A DNA stretch of 64,000 nt. Source: Corynebacterium bouchesdurhonense (GTDB lineage: Bacteria > Actinomycetota > Actinomycetes > Mycobacteriales > Mycobacteriaceae). Below are positions 1 to 9,207 of this stretch, piece by piece. Under the pieces are notes generated by a model, which was not told the origin of the DNA, ran no database searches, and saw only the letters and a list, made by a program, of their open reading frames with translations. The stretch covers positions 670,948-734,947 of the forward strand of contig NZ_LT546028.1 in NCBI RefSeq assembly GCF_900078305.2. The letters are read 5' to 3'. Positions within the stretch are counted from its first letter, which is position 1, and every line of letters starts with the position of its first letter. The position numbers were made by a program, and so were the translations under genes.

Positions 1-867
1 GCGCTTGCCCAGGGCGAAGAACATGCCCAGGGAGGTGGCGAAGATGAGGCCGAAGATCACCAAAGACATCACCACGCCGAGGGTGGGGTTGATGTCATTC
101 ATCAGCGTCAGAAGCGGCATGTCCTCGCCGCTAACGTCCTCCACCTTCACCAACAGCGTGACGGCCAGCAGCATGAGCATGATCAGGTAGGCCATGCCGC
201 CAAGGAACCCGCCGAGGCCGGCCGCGCGGGTGTCCAGCTGGTTACCGCCGATGACGAAGGCCATGGAGACCACGCAGATCACGTTCAGGCCGGTGTAGTT
301 CAGCGCGCCGACCCACCAGTTGGGCAAGGTGGTGTCCACCTGCGCGGCCGCCTCGTTCAGCGCGGCCCAGTCCGGGTGGGCGTTAATCAGCGTGTAGCTG
401 CAGCCGAAGATCACCAGGACGAGCAGCACGGGGGTTAGCGCGCCGATGGCTCCGGTGACTTTGTCCACGTCCAGCATGCCGAAGCCGATGGTGATGGCAA
501 GCATGAGCACGGCGCCGATCCAGACGGGGAACCCGAACTGCTGGTTGAGGTTGGCGCCGGCGCCGGCGAACATGACGAAGCCGACGGCGAAGAGGGTGAC
601 AATGGTGGCAATGTCCAGGATCCAGGACATGACCTTGGAGGTGATGTTGCCCAGCACCTCCATGTGCTCCTTGGCTTGGAAGAAGGACCCGAGCTGGAGG
701 ATGGTCACGCCCGAGATGAGCATCAGCGCGGAGCTGAGCACGGCGCCCCAGATGCCTTGGGTGCCGAAGGACGAGAAGTACAGCAGTGCTTCCTGGCCCG
801 ACGCGAAGCCGGCGCCCACGAGCGTGCCGATGAATGCAAATGAGATGAGAATTGCGGTCTTGAGCAT
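1..867 (-). CDS. YkvI-type membrane transporter (3' end outside window)
   Basis: The 289 residues present are almost entirely hydrophobic, with repeated membrane segments. They begin MLKTAILISFAFIGTLVGAG followed by FASGQE, the glycine-rich unwound first helix typical of the YkvI family, which belongs to the LeuT/APC-fold secondary transporters. The substrate is not known. The start is the ATG at 865-867; no other start with a clear ribosome site is visible in the 47 bp to the sigma-factor gene upstream. The gene runs off the left edge, so the C-terminus is missing. It lies in the same direction as the sigma gene and could be read from it. Family assignment is good, function unknown. Confidence 0.75.
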   Translation of the reverse strand, partial: MLKTAILISFAFIGTLVGAGFASGQEALLYFSSFGTQGIWGAVLSSALMLISGVTILQLGSFFQAKEHMEVLGNITSKVMSWILDIATIVTLFAVGFVMFAGAGANLNQQFGFPVWIGAVLMLAITIGFGMLDVDKVTGAIGALTPVLLVLVIFGCSYTLINAHPDWAALNEAAAQVDTTLPNWWVGALNYTGLNVICVVSMAFVIGGNQLDTRAAGLGGFLGGMAYLIMLMLLAVTLLVKVEDVSGEDMPLLTLMNDINPTLGVVMSLVIFGLIFATSLGMFFALGKR

Positions 868-914
868 GGAGCTCGCTCCCGATGAAATTCGAATTAACAA
901 TGAGCGGTCTAAGT

Positions 915-1472
915 TTAGCCAGACCCGGCGGCACTGTCGGCCCCAGCCACCAGATCCTTCCGCGCCCGGGCGACGCGGGAGCGGATCGTGCCGACCCGCA
1001 CGCCGGCAATTTTTGCGGCTTCCTCGTAGGTGTACCCGAGCACTTGGGTGAGCACTATTGCTTCTCGACGCTCACTGGGCAGCGCATCCACCAACGCCCA
1101 CGCGTCCATGACCTCCGACCACGTGTTGGGGTTGTCCGGGCTGGCGGTGGTGGCCGCCACGGTGTCGTACTCGGTCGCGGACTTGCGCGGCCTGGCCATG
1201 TCGTGGCGCACCGAATCCACCCACGTGCGCCGCGCCAGTGAGAGCAGCCAGGTGCGCGCCGACGAGCGGGCGGCGAAACTGGGCAGGGAGTGCAGGACGC
1301 GCAGGTAGGTTTCCTGCGTCAGGTCGTCGGCGTACTCGCGGCCGGCGAGGTGGGCCAGCAGGCGCCAGACGTCATCCTGGGTGCGGGCGATGAACTCTGT
1401 GAGCGCGGCCTTGTCGCCCCGCCCCGCCTTGAGGGCGAGGTCGGTGACGTAGTCGTCGTCGCTCCTGCTCAC
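915..1472 (-). CDS. sigC: ECF sigma factor, SigC-like
   Basis: This 185-aa protein has the two ECF regions. Sigma-2 lies at about residues 20-85, with DDLTQETYLRVL as the -10 recognition helix and core-binding surface. Sigma-4 lies at about 115-175, with LPSERREAIVLTQ and YEEAAKIAGVRVGTIRSRV as the helix-turn-helix. Corynebacterial SigC controls respiratory oxidase genes, and the match in length and motifs suggests this is the same protein, though that is inference. The start is GTG at 1470-1472. A TAAAGT hexamer lies 8 nt before it and overlaps the mnhG stop, so a leaderless start is plausible. It is only 11 bp downstream of mnhG in the same direction and may also be read with the antiporter operon. 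No anti-sigma gene is visible. Confidence 0.75.
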   Translation of the reverse strand: MSRSDDDYVTDLALKAGRGDKAALTEFIARTQDDVWRLLAHLAGREYADDLTQETYLRVLHSLPSFAARSSARTWLLSLARRTWVDSVRHDMARPRKSATEYDTVAATTASPDNPNTWSEVMDAWALVDALPSERREAIVLTQVLGYTYEEAAKIAGVRVGTIRSRVARARKDLVAGADSAAGSG

Positions 1473-1483
1473 AAGCGGTAACT

Positions 1484-1804
1484 TTAGCTGGCGTCGCGCC
1501 GGTCAACGACGGTGACGCCGTAGAGGGCGCGGCCCATGATGAAGGAGCCGACGGAGCCGACGATCCACACCCCGGCCACCGCGATCAGGGCGAAGATGAG
1601 CTCGCCGAGGTCAAAGCCGGTGGTGCTCCAGGAGCGGATGAGCTTGGCCAGGATCAGCAGCGGGAACGCCAGGCACACGAGCGGGCCCAGCAGGTTGGCG
1701 CGGGTGAGCGCTTCCTTGGCGCGCACCTGCAGGATGGCGGTGGCCACAACGAACACGGTGGCTAGCACCACGAGGGCGGCGACGATGATTTCTGCGGTGG
1801 TCAT
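1484..1804 (-). CDS. mnhG: Na+/H+ antiporter subunit G (MnhG/MrpG)
   Basis: This 106-aa protein has three predicted membrane helices and resembles MnhG/PhaG, a small subunit of the multisubunit Mrp cation/proton antiporter. It begins MTTAEIIVAALVVLATVFVV. An upstream in-frame extension to 2047 is rejected because it runs through mnhF. The ATG overlaps the mnhF stop (TAATG), so the two are translationally coupled. It is the last antiporter subunit of the operon, followed 11 bp later by sigC. Confidence 0.85.
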   Translation of the reverse strand: MTTAEIIVAALVVLATVFVVATAILQVRAKEALTRANLLGPLVCLAFPLLILAKLIRSWSTTGFDLGELIFALIAVAGVWIVGSVGSFIMGRALYGVTVVDRRDAS

Positions 1805-2070
1805 TAGCGGCGCCCCCTGGTGATGATGCGGGCCATGGAGATGGTGGGGATCACGCCGCACACCAGGGCGGCGAGGATGGCCACGTCGTAGCCGATCATC
1901 GTGTCCGTGACTAAGGTCCACACCAGGTAGATGGCAATCATGGCGTAGAACACTAGGTCCGCGATCACGGCGCGGGAGAGCTCGTCCTTGGTCCAGATCA
2001 CCGCGCCGAGGCCTACCAGCAGGGCGAGGGCCATGACGATCATGCAAGCGGAGATGATTGTCTCGAACAT
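1804..2070 (-). CDS. mnhF: Na+/H+ antiporter subunit F (MnhF/MrpF)
   Basis: This 88-aa protein has three hydrophobic segments and fits MnhF/PhaF in size, order and sequence (for example DLVFYAMIAIYLVWTLVTDT). The start is MFETIISACMIVM at 2070, which shares bases with the mnhE stop codon. A longer upstream extension would overlap mnhE by more than 70 bases and is not used. It is one of the small membrane subunits needed to assemble the Mrp complex. Confidence 0.85.
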   Translation of the reverse strand: MFETIISACMIVMALALLVGLGAVIWTKDELSRAVIADLVFYAMIAIYLVWTLVTDTMIGYDVAILAALVCGVIPTISMARIITRGRR

Positions 2071-2507
2071 CACTCCATCCTTTCTGCCGGCGGGGTGTCT
2101 TCCGCCGCTTGGTCCGGTTCGAGCACCTCGTAGGGCTCCCACAGCACAGCCGCGGCGTCCACCGGAATGTCCTTCACCGCTGGGTTCAGGTGCTCCTCCA
2201 TGTCTGCCAAGCCCGCGATGATGTCCTCGGGATCGGAGCCGAAGGCGGCTTGGACGATCAGGATCTCGGGCCCGTCCGGCTCGGTGCGGTGCCGCAGGCC
2301 CAGGGAGAGGGTGCCCGGGGTGACGGTGATGGAGGTGGAGAACCAGAAGATGTCCCAGTCGCTCTCCACGCGCAGCGGGTAGAAGATGATCACCGGCTCG
2401 AGCCCCGAGTCCGGCTTGAACGCGGCGACGGTGGCGTCGATGCCGGCGGCGAAGATCTCTTTGATGATCCAGCCGGTGTAGGCGATCGCGTGCCCGAACT
2501 TGCTCAT
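2070..2507 (-). CDS. mnhE: Na+/H+ antiporter subunit E (MnhE/MrpE)
   Basis: This 145-aa protein carries the MnhE domain: an N-terminal hydrophobic stretch and a soluble C-terminal part with ESDWDIFWFSTSITVTPGTL, matching the family's conserved ITVTPGT motif. It then has an acidic tail. Its start overlaps the mnhD stop, and its stop overlaps the mnhF start. It is an accessory subunit of the Mrp antiporter. Confidence 0.88.
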   Translation of the reverse strand: MSKFGHAIAYTGWIIKEIFAAGIDATVAAFKPDSGLEPVIIFYPLRVESDWDIFWFSTSITVTPGTLSLGLRHRTEPDGPEILIVQAAFGSDPEDIIAGLADMEEHLNPAVKDIPVDAAAVLWEPYEVLEPDQAAEDTPPAERME

Positions 2508-4054
2508 TATCGCTGGCCTCCCTGGATCGAAGCGGTATCCGGCACGCCCACCGGGTCGGCGCCCAGCACCGCGGCGCTGTACGCGTCCACGTTAAGCAGC
2601 GCGTCGGCCGCGCCCGTGGTGGCGTCCCACAGCTGGCCCGCGAACACGAACATGGCTAGCGAGATGAGCATGAGGGTGAGCGACGGCAGCAGGAACTTCC
2701 ACTGCACGTTCAGGGCGTGCGGGTAGTGCTGCATCGGTCGGCCCCAGAACACCATCTTCCACATCCGCATCATGGAAAGCAGCGCGCCGAAGGATGCGAC
2801 GATGATGGCCGTGATGACCACCCACGAGCGCCAGTCTCCCGGCTTCGCCGCGGCGAGCACGATGGTGACCTTGCCGAAGATGCCGGAGAACGGCGGGAAG
2901 CCGACGAGGGAGAGGGCGCCCGCCACGAACACCGCCGAGGGGAGCGGGGCGCGCCTGGCGATGCCGGGGAGCTTGGACAGGGTGCCCGTGCCGTAGGTCT
3001 CCTCGATCGCGCCAACGTTGAGCACCAGCGCGCCCACCGTGATCATGTGGTGCAGCGTGTAGAGCAGGCCGGCGGCCAGGGCGTATCGGGCATTTTCCCC
3101 GCCCTGGGTGAACGCCAGCATGATCAGGATGAACGGCATGCCGTTGACCATCTGGTAGGCCAGGACTCGGCGCATGGTGGACTCGGTAAGGCCGGCGAAG
3201 CCGCCGATCAGCATGGAGATCACCATGAACACGATGATGATCGTGTTCCAGCGGGCGTCCATGTCGAAGATGACCACCCAAATGCGGTAGAGCATGTACA
3301 CCGCCACCTTGGTGTGCAGGCCGGAGAACAGGCCCATCACGGCTGCGGAGGTGGAGGGGTAGGTGCGCGGCAGCCAGGTGTGCACCGGGAAGACACCCGC
3401 CTTCGCGGCGATGGCGATGACCACCAGGCCGGCGGCCACGGTGACCGGTCCGTTGCCGGCTGCGGCACCGCGCAGGGCGGCGATGTTCACCGCGCCGCAC
3501 ACGCCGTAGAGGTAGCCCACGCCGATCACCAGCAGGGTGGAGGCGGCCAGGTTCACCAGCACGAAGGTGCGGGCGGAGAGCAGGCGGTGCCTGGTTCCGG
3601 TCATGGCGATCAGGCCGTAGGACGGCATGAGCATGACCTCAATCATGACGAAGAAGTTGAACAGGTCCGCCGCCAGCAGGGCGCCGGAGACACCGGTGAT
3701 GAGCACCAGCGTCAGCGGCGTGTAATAGCGGGCCTGCGTCTCACCCGCGGTGATGGCGAACCAGTTCGCCGTCACCGCAACGATCATGGTGGTCACCAAC
3801 ATGATGGCCGAGAACTGGTCCGCAGCCAGCGAGATACCCACACCGGCCTGGTACTTGCCCAGCACGTGCGAGATGGGGCCGTGCTCGGCGGTGTAGGCGT
3901 AGAGCCAGATGCCGCCGGCCAGGTTGACAAGCGGGATGAGGATGGACAGCGCGTCGTTGACCTTCTTCGCCGGGCTCAGCGCCGTGATGGCGGAGACGAT
4001 CAGCGGCAGCGCGATGAAGACGGGCAGGAGTGCGCTCGCGGTGGTGGCAGCCAT
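2507..4054 (-). CDS. mnhD: Na+/H+ antiporter subunit D (MnhD/MrpD)
   Basis: This 515-aa protein has about 14 membrane segments and belongs to the NADH-quinone oxidoreductase ND4/ND5-like (proton_antipo_M) family. Signature parts include the central SLTAD-type antiporter core, KAGVFPVHTWLPRTYPSTSA with its conserved lysine, and MSMM/PFSGIFGKV near the end. MrpD forms one of the two ion channels of the complex. It starts at the ATG directly next to the mnhC stop and overlaps mnhE at its end. Confidence 0.92.
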   Translation of the reverse strand: MAATTASALLPVFIALPLIVSAITALSPAKKVNDALSILIPLVNLAGGIWLYAYTAEHGPISHVLGKYQAGVGISLAADQFSAIMLVTTMIVAVTANWFAITAGETQARYYTPLTLVLITGVSGALLAADLFNFFVMIEVMLMPSYGLIAMTGTRHRLLSARTFVLVNLAASTLLVIGVGYLYGVCGAVNIAALRGAAAGNGPVTVAAGLVVIAIAAKAGVFPVHTWLPRTYPSTSAAVMGLFSGLHTKVAVYMLYRIWVVIFDMDARWNTIIIVFMVISMLIGGFAGLTESTMRRVLAYQMVNGMPFILIMLAFTQGGENARYALAAGLLYTLHHMITVGALVLNVGAIEETYGTGTLSKLPGIARRAPLPSAVFVAGALSLVGFPPFSGIFGKVTIVLAAAKPGDWRSWVVITAIIVASFGALLSMMRMWKMVFWGRPMQHYPHALNVQWKFLLPSLTLMLISLAMFVFAGQLWDATTGAADALLNVDAYSAAVLGADPVGVPDTASIQGGQR

Positions 4055-4486
4055 TTACCGCTCCACCTCCATGTCGTGGACCTCTTGCAGCTTCTTCGGG
4101 TTGAGGCGGGCGCGGCGCCCGGCGGGGGACAGGGCGGTGGGGCTCAGCTTCATCAGGGCGTAGTTCGAGTCGGTGTAGGTGGGGGTCTCGTAGGGATCGT
4201 CGTTGCGGCCAAGCGACGCCAGCATGAGCAGGATCGTGGTGGTGGCCATCGCAATCACGATGGCGGTAAGCACGAACGCCTGCGGCAGCGGGTCGGACAT
4301 CTCCTCGAACGGCGTACGGGAGGGAAACGCCTCGCCGCGCCAGGCGCCCACACCGGTGGCCAGCAGGGTGAGGTTGGCGGCGTGGCCGAACAGGGACATG
4401 CCGAACACCACGCGCACCATGCCGCGCTGCATGACCAGGTAGACGGCGCCGGCCACCAGGACCGCGATAGTCAGTGCGATAACCAT
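4055..4486 (-). CDS. mnhC: Na+/H+ antiporter subunit C (MnhC/MrpC)
   Basis: This 143-aa protein is a NuoK-like subunit with three helices, including VFGMSLFGHAANLTLLATG and LPQAFVLTAIVIAMATT. The conserved PLPQAFVLTAIVI segment is diagnostic of MnhC. The C-terminal about 45 residues are hydrophilic and longer than in many homologues. It lies 5 bp after mnhA and directly before mnhD. Confidence 0.9.
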   Translation of the reverse strand: MVIALTIAVLVAGAVYLVMQRGMVRVVFGMSLFGHAANLTLLATGVGAWRGEAFPSRTPFEEMSDPLPQAFVLTAIVIAMATTTILLMLASLGRNDDPYETPTYTDSNYALMKLSPTALSPAGRRARLNPKKLQEVHDMEVER

Positions 4487-4491
4487 TGCTC

Positions 4492-7401
4492 CTACAGCTC
4501 CTTTTCCGTCACTGGCTTCGGGTCGTGCGCCGGGTTCAGCGGCGCGGGGTGCGCCTCCACGGCGTTCTCCGGGTGCTCGGGCTCCGGGATGGAGGGCAGC
4601 GGGTTCTCCGGCTCGTCGCGCGAGTAGTCCAGGTTGGCCACCTCGGTGCCCGGGCGCAGGTAGCCGCCCAGGCGGTTGATGGCCTGGGTGACCATGCCGA
4701 GCACCGCCAGGTAGATGCCAAAGTCAAAGATCAGCGAGGTGGTCAGGTGCTGGCCCGCAATCTCGCCGTGGATGGCGTACATGAAGCCGCCCTCGACAAA
4801 GCCGATGAAGCCGGAGGAGATGGCGATGATGATGCCCCAGCCGGCCAGCTTCACCGGGGAAAGCTCGCGGACGATGAATGTGTCCGCGCCGCGGGAGAGG
4901 TAGTTCAGGGCGAATGCGGTGGCGAGCACCAGCGCCGCGACGAAGCCGCCGCCGGGGGCGGTGTGGCCGCGGAAGAAGATGATCACGGAGAGCACCACCA
5001 GCACGGGCACCACCAGCGCCGCGGCCTTGCGCAGCGGCAGGGCGTTGAACTGGGACTGGCCGAACGGGCGGGGGCGGGTGCCGGCCTCGAACATGTGCCG
5101 CGGCATGGATTGCGTCACCGCGGCGATGACCACGGCGGCCATGCCCAGCACCGAGAGCTCGCCCAGGGTATCGAAGCCACGGAACTCAACGATGATCACG
5201 GCCACGATGTTGTCCGCGCCGGTGGCCTCCCCGCCCTGGGTGAGGTACCACTCAGCCAGATCTGAGCGGTCGTGGCGGCCGAGCAGGCCCCACACGCCGA
5301 GGAAGGCCACCAGGCCAGCCAGCAGGGCGAAGACGGCGGCGGCCACCTGGCGCCTGCGCGGGGTCTCGGGGAACATGCGCGGCTGGTAGCGCAGCACCAC
5401 CATCATCACCACCACGGTGAGGGACTCCACCAGTATCTGGGTCAGCGCAACGTCGGGCGCGCCCAGCATCAGCATCTGCAGGCTCATGCCCACGCCGACG
5501 GTGCCGATGAGCACCGTGGAGGCCAGGCGGGACCGCGTGGACACCAGGCCCACCACGGACAGCGCGATGATGGCGAAGGGGATCAGGTCCCACCACACGT
5601 CGATGCCCTCGGCGCGCGGCGCGAGCGGCACCCCGTCCACACCGGAGGTGAGCAGCGCGGTGGACAGCCCCACCAGCACCACCAGGCCGAAGATAGGGAC
5701 GAGGTGGCGCGACGGGTTGAAGCTGTCCGCCAGCCTGCCGCACTGCCGGCCCAGCGCCTTGGAGGAGAGGTAGAGGCCGCGCAGGGCCTGGTTGCCGTTA
5801 AACGGCAGCAGCTCCTTGTTCTCCGCGCGGGCGAAGAAGGGCTTGCGGGCGAAGAGGATGAAGGCGATGCCGGCCACCAGCACTGCCAGGGAGACGAGGA
5901 ACGGCGGGGTCACGCCGTGCCACAGGGCCAGGTGCGCGTGGTAGTCCTCGCCGGTGATCGCCCGCACGCCGGCGGAGATCGGCCCGGAAACCGGGACGAG
6001 GAGGAAGGGCACTACGGCGGACATGAGGCCGGGGAGCGCGGCGGGCAGCCACAGCGCCACGGGCGCCTCGTGCACGCCGGTGGTGTCCTTCGGGCCGTCC
6101 ACGAAGCCGCCGAAGACGATCTTGGCGGAGTAGACGAAGGTGAGGAAGGCGGCCACGCCGCCCACCGCCAACAGCACCGCGCCGTAGGGGGACTGCTCGA
6201 AGGCGTCGAGGATGGACTCCTTGGACAGGAAGCCGAACAGGGGCGGCACGGCGGCCATGGACGCCGCGGCCACGCAGGTGGCGGCGAAGGTGAACGGCAT
6301 CTTGTCGTACAACTTGCCCAGGCGGCGCATGTCGCGCGAGCCGGCCTCGTGGTCCACCACGCCGATCAGCATGAACAGGGAGGATTTGAACAGGGCGTGG
6401 GCGAGCGTGTGGGTGAGCGCGGCGGCGAGCGCCAGCGGGGTGCCGATGCCGATGGCCGCCACAATCCAGCCCAGGTGGCTCACGGTGGAATACGCCGTGA
6501 GGTGCTTCAGGTCGGTCTTGGTGATGGCGAAGGTGGCGCTCATCAGCGCAGTGAACAGGCCCGTGGTGGTGAGCAGGACGTTCCAGGCGGTCACGTCCGC
6601 GAAGATGGTGGAGAAGCGCAGCAGCAGGTACACACCGGCCTTGACCACGGCTGCTGCGTGGAGGAACGCGGAGACCGGCGTGGCCGCGGCCATTGCCTCC
6701 GGGAGCCAGAAGTGGAAGGGGAATTGCGCGGCTTTGGTAAAGCCGGAGACGGCCACCAGCACGGCGACGGTGACGGCCAGGCCGTGGTCTTGCGCCCAGA
6801 CGTCGGAGGCCAGGATCTGGGTCAGCGAGGTGGTGCCCGTGCTTGCGGCGGCGAGCGCGAGCGCGGCGAGCAGGGTCAGGCCGCCGAAGAAGGTGAGCGC
6901 CAGCGTGCGGTAGGAGCCGTCCTCGCCGGAGGACCCGGAGCGGGCGATGAGCATGAACGATGCGATGGAGACGAGCTCCCAGCCGATGAAGAGCAGCACC
7001 ACGTCGTCCGCAAGCACGAGCACAAGGACGGACAGCGTAAAGGCCGTCATGATGGTGTAGAAGCTGGTGTTGCCCTCGTTGCGCGGCAGGTACGCGGCGG
7101 AGTAGCACATCACCACACCGCCGATCACCAGCGCGAGCAGCGCGAAGAAGATGGAGAGACCGTCCGCCCGCAGCGCGAACTCCACCCCTGTGCCGGGGCC
7201 GAGGATGTCGCTGGCCCACGTGCGGTGCCAGGTGAGCGGGTTGCCGTCCGAGACCTCGCCGAGGTGGCGTCCGAGGACCCCCGCCGCGGCGAAGAAGAGG
7301 GCGGCGATGGGGTACCCAGCCGCGCGATCCATGGACCGCACCAGAATCGGGGAAAGGACCACCGCCGCGGCCACGAGCGCGAGCACGAGTGGAAGTGTCA
7401 T
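4492..7401 (-). CDS. mnhA: Na+/H+ antiporter large subunit A fused to B (MnhA/B)
   Basis: This 969-aa polytopic membrane protein starts MTLPLVLALVAAAVV. Residues about 60-430 are the NuoL-like channel domain, with KAAQFPFHFWLPEAMAAATP and its conserved lysine. At about 610-680 lies a DUF4040 segment (GAPDVALTQILVESL). The last about 200 residues are an MnhB domain with the hallmark GHTAPGGGFVAAL. Subunit B therefore has no separate gene, as in other actinobacterial and firmicute Mrp operons. A long in-frame upstream extension to 8055 is rejected because it covers the divergent gene's start and has low coding quality. This is the first gene of the mnhACDEFG operon, which probably exports Na+ or other cations for pH and salt homeostasis. 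Confidence 0.92.
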   Translation of the reverse strand: MTLPLVLALVAAAVVLSPILVRSMDRAAGYPIAALFFAAAGVLGRHLGEVSDGNPLTWHRTWASDILGPGTGVEFALRADGLSIFFALLALVIGGVVMCYSAAYLPRNEGNTSFYTIMTAFTLSVLVLVLADDVVLLFIGWELVSIASFMLIARSGSSGEDGSYRTLALTFFGGLTLLAALALAAASTGTTSLTQILASDVWAQDHGLAVTVAVLVAVSGFTKAAQFPFHFWLPEAMAAATPVSAFLHAAAVVKAGVYLLLRFSTIFADVTAWNVLLTTTGLFTALMSATFAITKTDLKHLTAYSTVSHLGWIVAAIGIGTPLALAAALTHTLAHALFKSSLFMLIGVVDHEAGSRDMRRLGKLYDKMPFTFAATCVAAASMAAVPPLFGFLSKESILDAFEQSPYGAVLLAVGGVAAFLTFVYSAKIVFGGFVDGPKDTTGVHEAPVALWLPAALPGLMSAVVPFLLVPVSGPISAGVRAITGEDYHAHLALWHGVTPPFLVSLAVLVAGIAFILFARKPFFARAENKELLPFNGNQALRGLYLSSKALGRQCGRLADSFNPSRHLVPIFGLVVLVGLSTALLTSGVDGVPLAPRAEGIDVWWDLIPFAIIALSVVGLVSTRSRLASTVLIGTVGVGMSLQMLMLGAPDVALTQILVESLTVVVMMVVLRYQPRMFPETPRRRQVAAAVFALLAGLVAFLGVWGLLGRHDRSDLAEWYLTQGGEATGADNIVAVIIVEFRGFDTLGELSVLGMAAVVIAAVTQSMPRHMFEAGTRPRPFGQSQFNALPLRKAAALVVPVLVVLSVIIFFRGHTAPGGGFVAALVLATAFALNYLSRGADTFIVRELSPVKLAGWGIIIAISSGFIGFVEGGFMYAIHGEIAGQHLTTSLIFDFGIYLAVLGMVTQAINRLGGYLRPGTEVANLDYSRDEPENPLPSIPEPEHPENAVEAHPAPLNPAHDPKPVTEKEL

Positions 7402-7531
7402 GGTGAGTATTTCTATTCTCGGTTGTGTCTGCCTGCCGCCTGTACAAGAAGCGCGTGGTTCACCGTAGCAATCGCTCCCGCAGCGGTGCGCCTCCCCGGT
7501 TAGGGCTGCGCTTTTAGTTAAATACTGTGCC
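7402..7531. promoter_or_regulatory. Divergent promoter region, mnhA / 7532 gene
   Basis: These 130 bp separate two divergently read genes and must hold both promoters. Next to the right-hand gene, TAAATA lies 7 nt before the ATG at 7532, a leaderless-type -10. I see no convincing operator. Confidence 0.4.
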
Positions 7532-8935
7532 ATGAAGTGGCGTCTGGGGATAGTTGCGCTCATTTTCGCCGTGGCGGCAATGCTGCCAATGCACCCGGCG
7601 TCCACGTGGAGCGCGCCGGTGTCTGGGGGCGATTCGCTTATCGACGCTCGCCGTGCAACCTCCGACGCCGCGGCGCAGCTCAGCCTCCTGACAGCTGGTA
7701 CTTCGCAGCTGGTGAAGGGCGTGGACCAGCTCGACGAGGGCAAGACGGCGCTCACCGACGCCATCGCCCAGGCCCGCGCCGGCGCCCAGGAACTCTCCGG
7801 CGGCATGGTGCAGCTGCAGGCGGGCACCGGCCAGCTCGGCTCGGGCGCCACCCAGTTGGCGGACTCCGTGGGCCAGGTGGTGGACCAGGTGGCCGGCTTC
7901 GAGGCCATCCGCGGCCAGGTGGTTGCCGCCATTGACCGCGCGCTGGAGAGCACGAAGGACAGCCGCGACCCGGACGTGGTGGCCTCCCGAGACTCGCTCA
8001 AGGCCCTGCGTGAGCAGGCCGCCACCGCGCAGATCCCCGCCGACGCCGTGGCCAAGATGAATCAGCTTCGCGACGGCTCCCGCGACCTGGCAAACCAGCT
8101 CGCCGTGCCCGGCTACGCGTACCACGACGGTATATATACAGCCACCAACGGCGCCGCCTCGCTCGCCTCTGGCTTGGCCGAGCTTGAGGGCAAGGTGGGG
8201 GAGGCTTCCGGGGGCATAGCGCAGCTTGTCGACGGCGCCTCCAAACTGGACAACCTAGCCAACCAGTCCGCCTCCAAGGTTTCCGCGGTGCGCGCCGCCC
8301 TCCCCGTCGCCGTGGCCGCGGGCACCGGTGCCGCTGGCGCTGGCGCTGGGGTCGATGGCGCTGCCGCGGAGGTTGCCGGCGCTTCGGATGTTGCTCGCCC
8401 CTCGCTCTCCCCGCTAGCTGCGATGCTGCTTGCAGCCCTCGCCGTCCTGAGCGGCGTGGCGCTGGCCGCCGCCGGGTGGCTCGCCGCGCGCGGGCGCGTC
8501 TGGATTCTGGGCACCGGGACCGCGTGCATTGCCGCCGCTGGTGCGGCGCTGGCGTGGGTTCTGGGGAGCCACCTCGGAGCGGCCCCCCTTGCCGGCATTG
8601 CAATTTCCATGGCCCTCGGCGTGCTCGCCTCGGCCGGGATCACCCAGGTGCTGGCCGGAGTCTTTGGCCCGGCTGCGGGGCTGGGCATCGCCGGCGTGCT
8701 GGCCGTGGCGCAGACTGGCCTGGTTGGCTGGGTGTGGCGCCAGGCCGCGACCACCTCGCTTGAGGGCGCGTGGGTGACCGCGTCCCAGGTCTTCCCGATG
8801 CACTGGGCAACCGCCGCCATTGCTGCATGTGCCAACGCAGCAGATTACCGATTGGTGGTTTCCGGCCTGCTGCTGAGCCTCACCGTTGCGGCGGCGGGCT
8901 TGGCTGGTGTTCGGCGCTCGGTGCCTACTTGGTGA
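7532..8935 (+). CDS. Heptad-repeat membrane protein, YhgE/Pip-like
   Basis: This 467-aa protein starts with a hydrophobic signal/anchor (residues 5-24). A region of about 230 residues follows in which Leu and Gly recur in an LxxGxxxLxxG pattern (QLVKGVDQLDEG, QLGSGATQLADSVGQ, GLAELEGKVGEASGG). This is the X-X-X-Leu-X-X-Gly heptad pattern of YhgE/Pip and MmpL-associated membrane proteins. Four to six membrane helices form the C-terminal 180 residues. The family includes phage-infection-protein-like and type VII-associated proteins, but the role here is unknown. It stands alone between divergent mnhA and the giant surface-protein gene. ATG 7532 is chosen because nothing upstream fits. Confidence 0.7.
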   Translation: MKWRLGIVALIFAVAAMLPMHPASTWSAPVSGGDSLIDARRATSDAAAQLSLLTAGTSQLVKGVDQLDEGKTALTDAIAQARAGAQELSGGMVQLQAGTGQLGSGATQLADSVGQVVDQVAGFEAIRGQVVAAIDRALESTKDSRDPDVVASRDSLKALREQAATAQIPADAVAKMNQLRDGSRDLANQLAVPGYAYHDGIYTATNGAASLASGLAELEGKVGEASGGIAQLVDGASKLDNLANQSASKVSAVRAALPVAVAAGTGAAGAGAGVDGAAAEVAGASDVARPSLSPLAAMLLAALAVLSGVALAAAGWLAARGRVWILGTGTACIAAAGAALAWVLGSHLGAAPLAGIAISMALGVLASAGITQVLAGVFGPAAGLGIAGVLAVAQTGLVGWVWRQAATTSLEGAWVTASQVFPMHWATAAIAACANAADYRLVVSGLLLSLTVAAAGLAGVRRSVPTW

Positions 8936-9207
8936 GGCCGGCGGGGTATAGGCCCGGAGCCGGTTTGTTCGAAACTCTGTAGACTGCCCAAGAACGGTCG
9001 AATCCCTTTCGGCACCGTTAAAACACTTGACCACAAAACCAGCGGCGTGGGATAGTTGTATGGTCTGCCCTTTTCGGGGCAATTACTAGTTTCCAATCGC
9101 ATTGAGCATCGATGTACCGGGGAACTCCCGGACGCATTGTCTGGACACCTTGCCCGGAAGCGGGGGGTACGCAGGTGCTTGGCGATCCTACTTACTAAGG
9201 AGTAACT
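8936..9207 (+). promoter_or_regulatory. Promoter and leader of the giant surface-protein gene
   Basis: This 272-bp gap precedes the GTG at 9208. A possible -35 TTGACC (9027-9032) is followed 18 bp later by GATAGT (9051-9056). AAGGAG lies 5 nt before the start and fixes it. The leader from about 9065 has several short inverted stretches (for example GTACC near 9114 with GGTAC near 9166) that could fold, but I recognise no riboswitch class. Confidence 0.35.

Noticed and set aside
4492..8055. Extension of mnhA to a 1187-codon frame
   Set aside because: The extra N-terminal part is low quality, overlaps the divergent gene's start and signal peptide, and MnhA family proteins begin at the chosen ATG.
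8229..8240. CTTGTCGACGGC in the heptad-repeat gene, and similar at 15363 and 37349, as dispersed-motif copies
   Set aside because: These match only the 10-11-base core and are explained by common LVDG codons, so they were not counted.
9065..9207. A riboswitch in the leader of the surface-protein gene
   Set aside because: Short complementary stretches exist, but no conserved core of a known riboswitch class could be matched by eye.
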